Virus record (IMG/VR): IMGVR_UViG_3300026484_000065 | Span: 1 to 64,000 of that record | Length of the DNA: 64,000 bases | Strand: one strand, 5' to 3' | Origin: a virus | Shown here: piece by piece, positions 9,359 to 17,537 of the stretch | Layout of the letters: each line of letters begins with the position of its first letter | How positions within the stretch are numbered: the stretch's first letter is position 1 | Notes under the pieces: model-generated | What the model was told of the DNA's origin: nothing | Database searches by the model: none | The model's input: only the letters and a program-made list of their open reading frames with translations | Translations under genes and position numbers: made by a program

Positions 9359-10794
9359 TTTTTATCCCTTATAAGTTTTATCATAAAGTTTAAATCAACT
9401 TCATGTTTTGCTCTTGTAGCAGCAACATATGCAAGCCTCATTGCTTCTGGATTATTTGAATTATCATAGAACCAACTAATAAGCTTGCTATCTAAAATTA
9501 CTTTATCAGCTGTTAAGCCTTTACTTGAATGAGCCGTAGATAGAACATATCTATGCTTTTCTTTTGTCTTGAAAGCCTCAGACGCAATATCTTTCAGTAT
9601 TACAAAATCTTCTATCTTTCTAGAGAAAGCTTGCTTTTTAAATATTGCATATTCTTCACTTTTTTCATATACCTCATCAAGATAATCATAACAACTTTTA
9701 TAATCCATTTTTAATAGTTGGGAGTTGTGGTACTCTTTAATATCTTCATTAAGATAAGACATGTCGCCAATAAGCTTGTTTGCTTTAGCACCAATTCCTC
9801 TAAAAGAGATATAGTCTTGAAATACAGCATCTAAATTTCTAGTGAGATTGAACTTTTTCCCTTCGCTTGTCATACTTAGAACATAATTTGCTAGCTCATT
9901 ATTTGTTCTTGTCAGTATTAATGTTGTATCTATAGAAGTATCTTCATGCTTAGTACCAACAAATACAAAGTCGTCATCAAAGAAGTCCTTGCCAAAATCT
10001 TGAACAACAGTAGCTATTGCTTCGTTGCATCTGTATGACTTAGTTAGCTTTAAATGTGTACCAACATCACTATAAAATTTAAACATTGATTCTGTATGCA
10101 TAAATCCAAATATCTCTTGGTTTTTATCTCCAACTACAATCTTCTGTTTTGCTTTTACATTTTCAAACAATATAGCTGTTGAACCAATAGCATCGTTAGC
10201 CTCATCAATAGCAAGAACATCTACTTCGTAATTAACTTGATTGCTTTGTACCAACAATGAAGCCCATTTAAGATATCCATTATGACTAAAGGCCTTGTTG
10301 TCTAGCATGAAGTACATAATCTTTTTTAATGCATTTGAGTAATTACTTTTATTAGCTAGATTTTCAAACGTATCAACAAAATCTTCAACTTTTTGTATAG
10401 ATGATGCACAATATCTATCTAGCAAATCAATAAGAATATCTGTGTCTGTTTTTTTGCTATACACTTTTGATAGATATATTATTTGCCTATTTGATTTAAT
10501 CTCAATAGTACCAACAAATGCTCTAACTATTTCATAAGCCAATGAGTGAATTGTTCTTGGATCAACATTTGATGGCATTGCTTCAATTGCTTCTTTTTGT
10601 TGCATCTTACTAAAGACAATATATTTAAATGTTCTGTTTGGATTATCATTTGCAATCATTTTTAATGTCGTTGATTTAGCTGAACCAGCAACAGAATCAA
10701 TAATAATTAACTCATCCCCACTTTTAAATGTATTTAAGATTGTTTGTTGTTCTTGTGATGGTACAAGTTTTATAGAATTTAACAGCTCATCCAT
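9352..10794 (-). CDS. Superfamily 1 DNA helicase (UvrD/Rep-like)
   Basis: ATP-dependent DNA translocase for replication or recombination. The SF1 motifs occur in order: motif I SVAGSAKSTT (about residue 34), motif II LAIDEAND, motif III VGDKNQEIFGF, motif IV-like KSYRCNEAIA, motif V STAHSSKGLTADKV and motif VI YVAATRAK. At 480 residues it is shorter than UvrD (about 720), so the accessory subdomains are reduced; the size suits phage and FBH1-like compact helicases. It follows the ssDNA-binding protein gene. Confidence 0.88.
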   Translation of the reverse strand: MDELLNSIKLVPSQEQQTILNTFKSGDELIIIDSVAGSAKSTTLKMIANDNPNRTFKYIVFSKMQQKEAIEAMPSNVDPRTIHSLAYEIVRAFVGTIEIKSNRQIIYLSKVYSKKTDTDILIDLLDRYCASSIQKVEDFVDTFENLANKSNYSNALKKIMYFMLDNKAFSHNGYLKWASLLVQSNQVNYEVDVLAIDEANDAIGSTAILFENVKAKQKIVVGDKNQEIFGFMHTESMFKFYSDVGTHLKLTKSYRCNEAIATVVQDFGKDFFDDDFVFVGTKHEDTSIDTTLILTRTNNELANYVLSMTSEGKKFNLTRNLDAVFQDYISFRGIGAKANKLIGDMSYLNEDIKEYHNSQLLKMDYKSCYDYLDEVYEKSEEYAIFKKQAFSRKIEDFVILKDIASEAFKTKEKHRYVLSTAHSSKGLTADKVILDSKLISWFYDNSNNPEAMRLAYVAATRAKHEVDLNFMIKLIRDKKC

Positions 10795-10858
10795 TAGCTT
10801 ATTCTCCTGTGTTATATTTGACGTATATGGACTTTTAATCCATATACTATATTTGGTA

Positions 10859-11512
10859 CTACATTAAAGCTTTTGCAGCTTCAGCAGCAGCTGGTGATGC
10901 AGCAGTAGCAGTTGTAGTAGCTGATGCTTTATTGCCTTTTGCTTTCTTAACAAGTCTAGGTGTTTTCTCAAGTTTCTCTTTCCATTTAGCTAATGGTTCA
11001 TCTGAATAGTTTCCATCTTTGTCTTTGATTTTGCCTTCAACATCAGCAAACCCTTCAATGTCATTGTATACTTGGAATTGTTCTTTGTTTGGATCTTCAA
11101 TTTCACGCACTAATACAAGAACAGGACGTCCCTCAAGACTTAATTTAGTTCCTTGTACTTTTTTACCATACGCTTCAAATTCAGCTTGTGCAGTAGTGAT
11201 TTGAGCTGGTTCCATATGTAATGCATCAACAAGTGCTTTGAAAGCTTTTGTACCACTCTTGTTCTCAGTTACTTCATTAGTTTTTTTATCTACATACGAT
11301 GTATTGAAATAGAATACTCTATCTTTCTTAGATGTTTCATCTGTAAGTTCAATTTTAAGCATCTTAGCTTTCTTCTCTGTTTCAAATACAGCAACTTCTT
11401 TGATAACCATTTTATAAGCACCTGACTCTAATACGCTTGATTCTCCTGCTGGTGCAGCAACTGTTTCTGTATATGTCTCTTGGCTAATGCCCATTAAATT
11501 TAAAATATCCAT
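10859..11512 (-). CDS. Probable single-stranded DNA-binding protein (DUF669-like)
   Basis: 217 residues. The N-terminal part has a beta-rich pattern (SGAYKMVIKEVAVFET...MLKIELTDE) and a middle segment (GRPVLVLVREIEDPNKEQFQVYNDIEGFAD) like the phage DUF669/OB-type replication proteins that coat ssDNA. The C-terminus is basic, then rich in Ala and Thr, and lacks the acidic tip of bacterial SSB. Placement between a helicase and a RecA-like ATPase supports the role. The family call is from pattern memory and moderately sure. Confidence 0.6.
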   Translation of the reverse strand: MDILNLMGISQETYTETVAAPAGESSVLESGAYKMVIKEVAVFETEKKAKMLKIELTDETSKKDRVFYFNTSYVDKKTNEVTENKSGTKAFKALVDALHMEPAQITTAQAEFEAYGKKVQGTKLSLEGRPVLVLVREIEDPNKEQFQVYNDIEGFADVEGKIKDKDGNYSDEPLAKWKEKLEKTPRLVKKAKGNKASATTTATAASPAAAEAAKALM

Positions 11513-11566
11513 TGGATTTCCTTTGTTTTTATGTTTTTATTTTTTGATTGGATTTACATTGGTTGT

Positions 11567-11605
11567 GTACCAAATACCAAAATTGGGGTACAAATTGTAC
11601 CAACT
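11567..11605. repeat. Cluster of three GTACC/GGTAC motifs upstream of the SSB-like gene
   Basis: Within about 40 bp upstream of the ssDNA-binding protein gene there is TGTACCAAA followed by an imperfect inverted pair, TTGGGGTAC and GTACCAA, separated by AAATT. This is the densest group of the window-wide motif and could be an operator. Confidence 0.45.
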
Positions 11606-11659
11606 CTATACTTTAATCTGTATCAGATTTTTGGCACTTCTTGAAAAGAAGGAGTACCA

Positions 11660-11821
11660 CTACTTCTTTCTTTCGTGAGGTTTCGTTTTTGGTTCTTTAT
11701 CAGCAACTAGATGAGCAATATACGCAGCCATCGACATTCCAGCTTCATGAGCCAGAATCTTAATTTTCTTATGAATATGTTCACGTACCAACATTGTTTT
11801 TAATTTTGCTTTCTTTTCCAT
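11660..11821 (-). CDS. Ribbon-helix-helix protein, 53 aa
   Basis: A 53-residue basic protein whose core (LKTMLVREHIHKKIKILA, then HEAGMSMAAYIAHLV) fits the ribbon-helix-helix fold: a short beta strand, helix, turn and second helix, as in Arc/CopG/ParD regulators. The GGGAGC ribosome site lies inside the last codons of the ParB-like gene, so the two are translationally coupled. A ParB-like plus RHH pair beside GC-rich inverted repeats resembles a partition or copy-control locus. Function is inferred from fold and context. Confidence 0.7.
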   Translation of the reverse strand: MEKKAKLKTMLVREHIHKKIKILAHEAGMSMAAYIAHLVADKEPKTKPHERKK

Positions 11822-11823
11822 TT

Positions 11824-12678
11824 CTATGCTCCCTTTTTAAATTGACAGATTTTTGATAATTCCTCAACAGTAACGTCAACATCAAAATCAAATTCCGATG
11901 GGTACGCTTCTGATAACAGATAATGCATAATCTTTATTTTCTCATTGAATGATGCTTTGTCTACGATATTTACAATTCCCCAGAATGTGTCGGCAACATA
12001 ATCATTAATGTCATATAGTGCCAAAGCGCTATTGTAATCAACAATATACTCCACATTTGGACCTTCTTTTGGTTCACCACCATTTGCTATATATTCATCA
12101 TATTTATCAAGCGTTGTTTTGATTGTTAACAAACCTGTTGAATATTTTACTTTATCAGTAACTTCTTCTGGAAGTCTCACAGCTTTTCTTTCTGATAATG
12201 TCTCTATATAATTATGAGTTATCGCATACTTGTTTTCACTTATTGTTTTTGCATAGCTTATATAATGTCTTTTAACTCCACTTTTAACTGCTGCCTGAGC
12301 AATGCTTAAATTGTGTCCAGCAACATATCTTCTGTAAGCTATAATTGCTTTCTGTGTTGTTGTTAGATCTTTGTTGATCATTTCTTTTGATGTTACAATG
12401 TCTTCAATGTCTTCTCTTGAATACACTGTCTTATCATATACATTTGCTTTTACTTTTAATCCCAATGCTAAACAAGCTTTACAGCGATGTCTTCCATCCA
12501 TCAGTTTGCCATTATAGACTATTATATTTTCGAGTTGTCCATTTTCTTTTATTGAATTTGCTAATGCACGTATTGCGTCCTCGTTAATCGGAGTTATTTC
12601 AGCAACAGATTCATCTATATTTTCTAGCAGCAGCCTTGGGTCCAACTCTTCAACTACAATATTTGAGTTTTTTATCAT
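11824..12678 (-). CDS. ParB-like DNA-binding protein 1
   Basis: 284 residues. The N-terminal ParB/Srx domain is clear: IRALANSIKENGQLENIIVY followed by GKLMDGRHRCKACLALGL (about residues 35-75). A helix-turn-helix region follows (TTTQKAIIAYRR...NLSIAQAAVKSGVKRHYIS). Proteins of this build bind specific DNA repeats for partition or regulate transcription. Four GC-rich inverted repeats lie 110-205 bp upstream and are natural candidate sites. A second ParB-like gene lies at 33894-34628 in the same kind of setting. The gene lacks the GGTAC motif that is otherwise everywhere. Confidence 0.8.
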   Translation of the reverse strand: MIKNSNIVVEELDPRLLLENIDESVAEITPINEDAIRALANSIKENGQLENIIVYNGKLMDGRHRCKACLALGLKVKANVYDKTVYSREDIEDIVTSKEMINKDLTTTQKAIIAYRRYVAGHNLSIAQAAVKSGVKRHYISYAKTISENKYAITHNYIETLSERKAVRLPEEVTDKVKYSTGLLTIKTTLDKYDEYIANGGEPKEGPNVEYIVDYNSALALYDINDYVADTFWGIVNIVDKASFNEKIKIMHYLLSEAYPSEFDFDVDVTVEELSKICQFKKGA

Positions 12679-12788
12679 TTTTTTGATCCTTTTTTTTTAT
12701 TATTAATATGGACAGTTTACACTGTTTAAATTTAAAATTGGCTTAATTATGTATCTTTCATTTCTTAAAAGATATCATGAAACCTCAG

Positions 12789-12883
12789 TTGGCCCAGTGG
12801 GCCAGTTGGCCCAGTTGGCCAGTTTTCCCAAACAAGCTAGTTGGCCCAGTGGGCCAGTTTATTGAGTTGGCCCACTGGGCCAG
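12789..12883. repeat. Four GC-rich 17-bp palindromic repeats (candidate ParB-like binding sites)
   Basis: Units at 12789-12805, 12806-12822, 12841-12857 and 12867-12883 follow TTGGCCCANTKGGCCAG; three contain the near-perfect palindrome TGGCCCA-N-TGGGCCA. They are striking in AT-rich DNA. They lie just upstream of the ParB-like gene, so they are probably its centromere-like or operator sites. Confidence 0.8.
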
Positions 12884-12976
12884 TTTTTCTATTTAACTCT
12901 TTTTATTATTGCGCCCCCTTTATTTATATAATAAAGGAGACACTACTTAAAACGTTTTATTAAAATTAAACTAACC

Positions 12977-13156
12977 TTAAACCATTCCTTCTTTACCCCT
13001 ACCCCCTTTAGAGAGAAAGGCCAGAGTAAAATATCAGGATTTGAATAGCGAAAGTTTACCTGCGAAGCAGGGCAGCGTTAACGAAGCGTTAGCGGAGAGC
13101 TGCTTTCGATGTTCAAACCTTCCTGACTATTTTACGGCAGGTTTTTCTCTCTAAAA
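12977..13156 (-). other. Structured element C: long stem closing two hairpins, purine-rich tail
   Basis: Read on the minus strand, TTTAGAGAGAAA (13155-13144) pairs perfectly with TTTCTCTCTAAA (13018-13007). Inside, GTAAAATAGTCAGGA pairs with TCCTGATATTTTAC, and TTTGAA/CGAAAG with CTTTCG/TTCAAA. The stem closes two terminal hairpins, TAACG-CTT-CGTTA and CCTGC-TTC-GCAGG. The element ends in a purine-rich tail AAAGGGGGTAGGGGTAAAGA and ATGGTTTAAG. It belongs to a four-copy family with elements A, B and D. Confidence 0.7.
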
Positions 13157-13191
13157 AGAAGCCTAGTGCTAACGATAAATATTCACTCTCC

Positions 13192-13253
13192 CTTAATTAG
13201 TACCAAACATAAAAGTTGTTTAATTATTATTGTAGTGTTTGGTACTAATTAAG
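13192..13253. repeat. 18-bp perfect inverted repeat built on AGTACCAA
   Basis: CTTAATTAGTACCAAACA (13192-13209) and TGTTTGGTACTAATTAAG (13236-13253) are exact reverse complements separated by 26 bp. It lies between structured elements C and A and contains two copies of the window-wide TTGGTACT motif. It could be a terminator-like hairpin or a binding site. Confidence 0.8.
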
Positions 13254-13450
13254 AGAGATAAAAAGTTTTTCAAATCTAAAGTCATTTTTGTTGTAACTGC
13301 TCTGCCGTCACTCAGTTCTTAATTTTTCAACAAGCAACTCTCCATCCATCCAAGGCTAACGCCTTGTATGTATGCAGCGACCCTTATTTAAAAACCAGCG
13401 AGCCTCGCTAGTCACGCAGTTACAAAAAGGGGTAGTGGGAAAGAGGGGGT
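13254..13450 (+). other. Structured element A: long stem closing several hairpins, purine-rich tail
   Basis: TTTTTGTTGTAACTGC (13285-13300) pairs with GCAGTTACAAAAA (13416-13428). Inside are a long hairpin (CATCCATCCAAGGC with GCCTTGTATGTATG, TAAC loop) and AGCGAG-CC-TCGCT. The 5' flank ATAAAAAG..TTTTTCAA.TCTAAAGTCATTT also starts element B. The 3' tail is GGGGTAGTGGGAAAGAGGGG. The element faces away from element C. The remaining non-coding stretch to 13564 holds two TAGAATTAAT copies (about 13487 and 13553). Confidence 0.7.
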
Positions 13451-13564
13451 TGTTAGTTTGGTACTCAATCAACCTATATCTTCCCTAGAATTAATTTTTT
13501 ATCTAAAACGATAAATCTATCGAGAAGATATTTATCTTTCTTTCTAGGTACATTAGAATTAATC

Positions 13565-14014
13565 CTATAGAGTTTCTAAATCCACACCTTTGTATTCAAG
13601 GTACCCAATAACATATGGAGATGTTTTTAGAAACATAGGAGTGTTTGCACCAATGGCAAATACACCGTTATACACAAATGCTTTCCAAGAAACATAAGTA
13701 CCCCAACTAAAGAGCTTGTGTAGCTCTCTAGCTGCTGTAGATTTGTTTTCTTCTTCGAACGCAAGTTCAGCAGCTTTATTAAACATTTTTGTTCTTAGCT
13801 TTATCATCTCCACAAAGAAACTTTTGTCTACATGCAACTTATTATCTTTTTTAATAACTATGTCTTCAAAGTCATAGTGTTGTCTTTGTATGTAGAACGA
13901 TTGTCTTTTGATTCCAAAGTAATTCACAAATGTCTTAACATTGACAAAATCTCTTTTGCTTTTTTTTATGCAGACATCATAAATTTTTGGATGTATTCTT
14001 TTTTTCTTCTTCAT
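13565..14014 (-). CDS. Hypothetical basic protein, 149 aa, possible helix-turn-helix
   Basis: Very basic N-terminus (MKKKKRIHPK) followed by KTFVNYFGIKRQSFYIQRQ, which has the spacing of a helix-turn-helix. The C-terminal half is aromatic-rich. It starts just downstream of the Sak4-like gene and is probably co-transcribed. The family is not recognised; a DNA-binding role is only suggested. Confidence 0.6.
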   Translation of the reverse strand: MKKKKRIHPKIYDVCIKKSKRDFVNVKTFVNYFGIKRQSFYIQRQHYDFEDIVIKKDNKLHVDKSFFVEMIKLRTKMFNKAAELAFEEENKSTAARELHKLFSWGTYVSWKAFVYNGVFAIGANTPMFLKTSPYVIGYLEYKGVDLETL

Positions 14015-14018
14015 TTCT

Positions 14019-14747
14019 CTATGCTAAACCAAACTTCTTAGCAAGTTCTTTATCTTTAGCAAACAAAACATCTTTATCTTCCCAATCAATCTTATTACCA
14101 TTTAATCTATCAAAGATGAGAGATAAGTCATTGTTTGGTACTTTGTGAGGAAATAGCCCAAGAGGACTTCTTGCATTTGTATTTCTATTCTCTTGCCCTG
14201 GCTTTGTAACGAATCCGTACCCAACATAACTGCCAAATGGATTTGGTTCTGCTAAATCATATGTATATGTCTCTAATACAGTACCAAAGAAAGATTCTAA
14301 TCCAAGCTTAGAAAGTGAACCTTTAACCATTCCTTTTTTCTTTCCACCTGTTTCATCATTTGTATGGATAAAGAAGATCCAATTCTTTTTACTTTTCAAT
14401 CTTGCAAAATTCAATAGTTCTTTTCCCCATTGAGCATACAGCCCCCATGCAGCTCTAGTATCATCAGCTGTTAATACATGCATGCTCTCTAGCTGCTCAA
14501 ACCAAAAGCTAAGGCTATCGATTACAATTGTTTGGTACTCACTCTCTTCAAACGCTTGTAGTGACTGAATCACCTGAATGGGGTCCATCGGAATTATAAA
14601 TTTCCCAAATTCATCTTGCATATTAAAATCCATCTCATTCTTCCCATCCGTAGAAATATAAATGATTGATTTTAAATCCATATTTCTTAAACTCGCACTC
14701 TTCCCTGTTGAAGGCAAACCAGATACCATAATACAGTTCTTATTCAT
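14019..14747 (-). CDS. Sak4-like RecA-fold ATPase (phage recombinase)
   Basis: 242 residues from the start MNKNCIMVSG, chosen because AAAAGGAAGAAAAAG precedes it; a longer frame has no better site. Walker A is GLPSTGKSAS (about residue 10) and Walker B is TIVIDSLSF. The architecture and size fit the Sak4/AAA_24 family of phage RecA-like proteins used with an SSB for strand annealing or invasion. The ATG overlaps the stop of the 38-residue zinc-ribbon gene (ATGA). The SSB-like protein, RuvC-like resolvase and RecB-like nuclease in the same operon block would make a recombination set. Confidence 0.8.
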   Translation of the reverse strand: MNKNCIMVSGLPSTGKSASLRNMDLKSIIYISTDGKNEMDFNMQDEFGKFIIPMDPIQVIQSLQAFEESEYQTIVIDSLSFWFEQLESMHVLTADDTRAAWGLYAQWGKELLNFARLKSKKNWIFFIHTNDETGGKKKGMVKGSLSKLGLESFFGTVLETYTYDLAEPNPFGSYVGYGFVTKPGQENRNTNARSPLGLFPHKVPNNDLSLIFDRLNGNKIDWEDKDVLFAKDKELAKKFGLA

Positions 14748-14860
14748 CTTTTTCTTCCTTTTACTAATTCTCTGTTTGTTTTGGTACATATTTTACATAT
14801 ACCATTTTCATTAACATCCTTTGTTGATGTACATATTTTGCAATTAACTTCTTTGTCCAT
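14744..14860 (-). CDS. Zinc-ribbon microprotein, 38 aa
   Basis: A 38-codon gene with two CxxC knuckles (NCKICTS and ICKICTK) spaced 15 residues apart, a compact zinc ribbon, and a basic C-terminus. It starts overlapping the stop of the primase/helicase gene (TAATG) with AGGAGG upstream and ends in an ATGA overlap with the Sak4-like gene. These overlaps and the Cys pattern make it real despite its size. A nucleic-acid or protein adaptor role is likely but unproven. Confidence 0.75.
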   Translation of the reverse strand: MDKEVNCKICTSTKDVNENGICKICTKTNRELVKGRKR

Positions 14861-17061
14861 TAGTTCCTCCTAGCTATTGAAGTTACTTCTTTATCGCTCA
14901 ACGGCTCAGAAAGTAGGTTATTTAGCTCAAACAGTACCAACTCAACATTATGTACTCCTATCTCCTCAAGAAGCTTCTTCGCAGAATATAGGTTACTATT
15001 TCTTGAACCTGTTGCTGTATTAACAACAAACCATTTCTTGATTCCTGCAACACGTCTTTCTACCTCATCTTCATAATCAACTCCAGAATCCATTAGTTTG
15101 TTAAGGATCTCTAATGCATGATTACCTTGTTCTGTTTCAGGTATAAACGCTTGAGCATTTAATTTTGTACCAACATTAGTAAATACCTCAGCTTCTGGAT
15201 TCGTGAACCAAAGTCTTGATATGTTGGTTGTAGCTTGGTCATATACCTTGAACCCAAAGAATTCAGCTATATTCTTATACATCTTCTTATGTTGTTCAGG
15301 ATCTACATAATACTTATTTGTTGTTGGTACTAAAATACGAAATCTATCACCTTGCATTTCACCATTTTTTTCTTTTCTATGAGACCTTGTTGTGTAGATG
15401 ATGTATGTATAGTCTTTTAAAAGCTCTCTAGCTTCTTTAAGGGTCATTCCATCATCTATATCGAATCCAATTAGATTTTGTCCCTTAATAGCATTATCTG
15501 CCCTTCTATGACCTGCTCCCTGAGTAGTTGCAAGTTTCTCAGACATAGCTGTTGGTTCATACCATGATGTAGTAAAGCTTTTTGCTTTATTGGAACGTAC
15601 CAAAGCTTCTATAGATGGAGCTTCTCCAAAGAAATTAACTTCCAATGGAAGAAAAGATGCAGATGCTTGAGGCTCTATCTTCTTTTGCTCATAATCATGA
15701 ACATCGATTGAACAAATAATCTTATCCATCTCTGTTTTAGATGGTTCTTCCATATAGAAATATCTTGTATTCTTTCCTGTAACATTAGGAACATAGCCTT
15801 TGTAATAAGCATAGTCTTTAAATAGCTCTATTGTCTCTTCACGTATTTGTTTGGTACTCCCCAGGTTAACACCATAAGAATCAAGCTCGTGTATAGACAA
15901 TTTTCTCTTAGCCAATTTCAGAACATTGAATAAATCTTTATGAATACTTATTGGATTGATTATATTTGAGATAGTCTCTCTTGACTCTTTAAAGATTGAA
16001 TATGCAGATTCTAAATGCTCTAAAGTTAATGTCATTGAGCTATCAAGAATGCATAATAAGTGAGCTATATTATCAATCATGTCAATTGAAGACACATCTA
16101 TTGTTAACCACTTATCAGCAAGATTGTCATTTGCCTTGTCTATTAGTTCGTCTTGTATTGAAACAAGTCTTTCTTTATAATCTTGTTGGTGCCCAAACTC
16201 TAAAGCTTCTTTGTAGTTCTTTGTGTTTGATTTGATAATAGCTTTTATTGAATCTATATAGCTAAATAGCTCATTAAGTTCTTCTTCTTGCATCTCAACA
16301 TTTTCACTGCTTTGACGTTCAATAGGTTTTGGCTCAAAGTTGAAGATTACAGATCTTCTGTATAGACCAGATTCAAGAAGCTTGAGTAATTGTTCTTTAT
16401 CTTTCTTTGATACACCAGCTTCAGAACCAAACAATAGTATATTTGTTGTAAGATTATCTACTTGAGGAGTGTTCTCAGATTTTGTTACTTTAGCTTTAAT
16501 GGTACCATCATATGCTTCTTTCAGCTTATTCAAAGCTTCTGCTGAATTTGTAACAATATCACCAAGTTCACTAACAGAAACATTGATGCTTGAAAATTGA
16601 GCAGCAGCAACTGCATATGATGTAGCAACAAAACCCTCTTTTGTACCCTCAATAGATACAGTTATATCTCTTGGAATATAATTCAACAAGGCATCTAAAC
16701 CTTTCTTTTCTCCAAGAACAAAACTATTCTCAACTTCATGTTTTAATCTTTCATCACCTTCAACATTCGCAATCAATTCTTGTTTCATAGCTTCATGATA
16801 TACAGTTCTGTTAAAGTTAAACACATCAGCAACAGTACCAAAACTAAAGTCCTTACCAAATCCACTTCCAGCAAGAGTTACACCAAAAAACTTTATATTC
16901 TTACCATTACTATTAAGTACCAAACCTGATGTTAAGTTTGCCAATATTGATGTATAAAACAATAATGGGTTTAGATAGATGTACCTATCTGATTTAAATT
17001 TACCTTGTATCTCAAGCTTATCAAGTATGTATTTTAAAGATTCTGTTTCTTTAATTTTCAT
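14860..17061 (-). CDS. Replicative helicase-primase: N-terminal DUF3987-like ATPase, C-terminal AEP-type primase
   Basis: 733 residues. The N-terminal part (about 1-400) has a Walker-A-like loop LAGSGFGKDFS and resembles DUF3987 helicase-type ATPases. The C-terminal part carries archaeo-eukaryotic primase features: LIGFDIDDGMTLKEARE (acidic catalytic pair), IIYTTRSHRKEKNG...QGDRFRILVPTT, then a PriCT-like end (NSNLYSAKKLLEEIG...LSDKEVTSIARRN). Primase usually comes first in phage fusions, so the order is reversed. It would unwind DNA and lay primers at the phage fork. It sits next to a RepL-like protein. Confidence 0.75.
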   Translation of the reverse strand: MKIKETESLKYILDKLEIQGKFKSDRYIYLNPLLFYTSILANLTSGLVLNSNGKNIKFFGVTLAGSGFGKDFSFGTVADVFNFNRTVYHEAMKQELIANVEGDERLKHEVENSFVLGEKKGLDALLNYIPRDITVSIEGTKEGFVATSYAVAAAQFSSINVSVSELGDIVTNSAEALNKLKEAYDGTIKAKVTKSENTPQVDNLTTNILLFGSEAGVSKKDKEQLLKLLESGLYRRSVIFNFEPKPIERQSSENVEMQEEELNELFSYIDSIKAIIKSNTKNYKEALEFGHQQDYKERLVSIQDELIDKANDNLADKWLTIDVSSIDMIDNIAHLLCILDSSMTLTLEHLESAYSIFKESRETISNIINPISIHKDLFNVLKLAKRKLSIHELDSYGVNLGSTKQIREETIELFKDYAYYKGYVPNVTGKNTRYFYMEEPSKTEMDKIICSIDVHDYEQKKIEPQASASFLPLEVNFFGEAPSIEALVRSNKAKSFTTSWYEPTAMSEKLATTQGAGHRRADNAIKGQNLIGFDIDDGMTLKEARELLKDYTYIIYTTRSHRKEKNGEMQGDRFRILVPTTNKYYVDPEQHKKMYKNIAEFFGFKVYDQATTNISRLWFTNPEAEVFTNVGTKLNAQAFIPETEQGNHALEILNKLMDSGVDYEDEVERRVAGIKKWFVVNTATGSRNSNLYSAKKLLEEIGVHNVELVLFELNNLLSEPLSDKEVTSIARRN

Positions 17062-17105
17062 ACGTATCTCCTTTATGTTTTGGTACTATATAGTTTATTA
17101 TATAG

Positions 17106-17321
17106 TTAATCTTTTAATTCAATTGTCATTGAATCTGCCTTAAAAAGCTTAGTTGCTTTTCTTACAAAATCAAGTTCTTTTTTATCTGGATGAAGCTTGT
17201 TCATCATATCAGCAATCTCTTTTCCTTCAAGGTATTTCTCCTTGAAGTTATCTTTTGCATGAAACATTGGTTTACCATTTATATCTTCAGATATCAAATC
17301 AATCTTTATCTTATAGCTCAT
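17106..17321 (-). CDS. Hypothetical protein, 71 aa
   Basis: A basic, helix-rich small protein with no recognised domain (ENGKPMF-like N-terminus, FVRKATKLF in the middle). It lies between the HNH remnant and the helicase-primase gene and has AGGAT upstream of its ATG. Probably co-transcribed. Confidence 0.55.
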   Translation of the reverse strand: MSYKIKIDLISEDINGKPMFHAKDNFKEKYLEGKEIADMMNKLHPDKKELDFVRKATKLFKADSMTIELKD

Positions 17322-17324
17322 AAT

Positions 17325-17537
17325 CTAATCCTCATGTTTTTCTTGATGACAGCTTTTATATAATGTAATAAGATCATCAAGTTCTTCATTGTATAAAAAG
17401 TGTGACAATTGATGCTATAGCAAACAGTACCAATATATGCCATGTTTAAAAAGTGCTTTGAAGTACCATTGTTAGGAGCCAAAAAAGGCTTTGTTGCAAT
17501 ATTCTCTTTATACAAAAGAAGCAAATTCTTATTTATT
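17325..17537 (-). pseudogene. Remnant of an HNH-type nuclease or zinc protein
   Basis: At 17414-17325 a frame without a start codon reads HQLSHFLYNEELDDLITLYK then SCHQEKHED and a stop. This matches the typical C-terminal end of HNH nucleases (His, then 'DLITLC..CH...H'). Upstream, CYSINC and KHGIYWYC fragments fall in other frames, separated by stops. It looks like a decayed homing-type HNH gene squeezed between the RepL-like and 71-aa genes. Sequencing error cannot be excluded. Confidence 0.5.

Noticed and set aside
12789-12883. CRISPR array
   Set aside because: The units are short palindromes, two are directly adjacent and there are no uniform spacers or cas genes.
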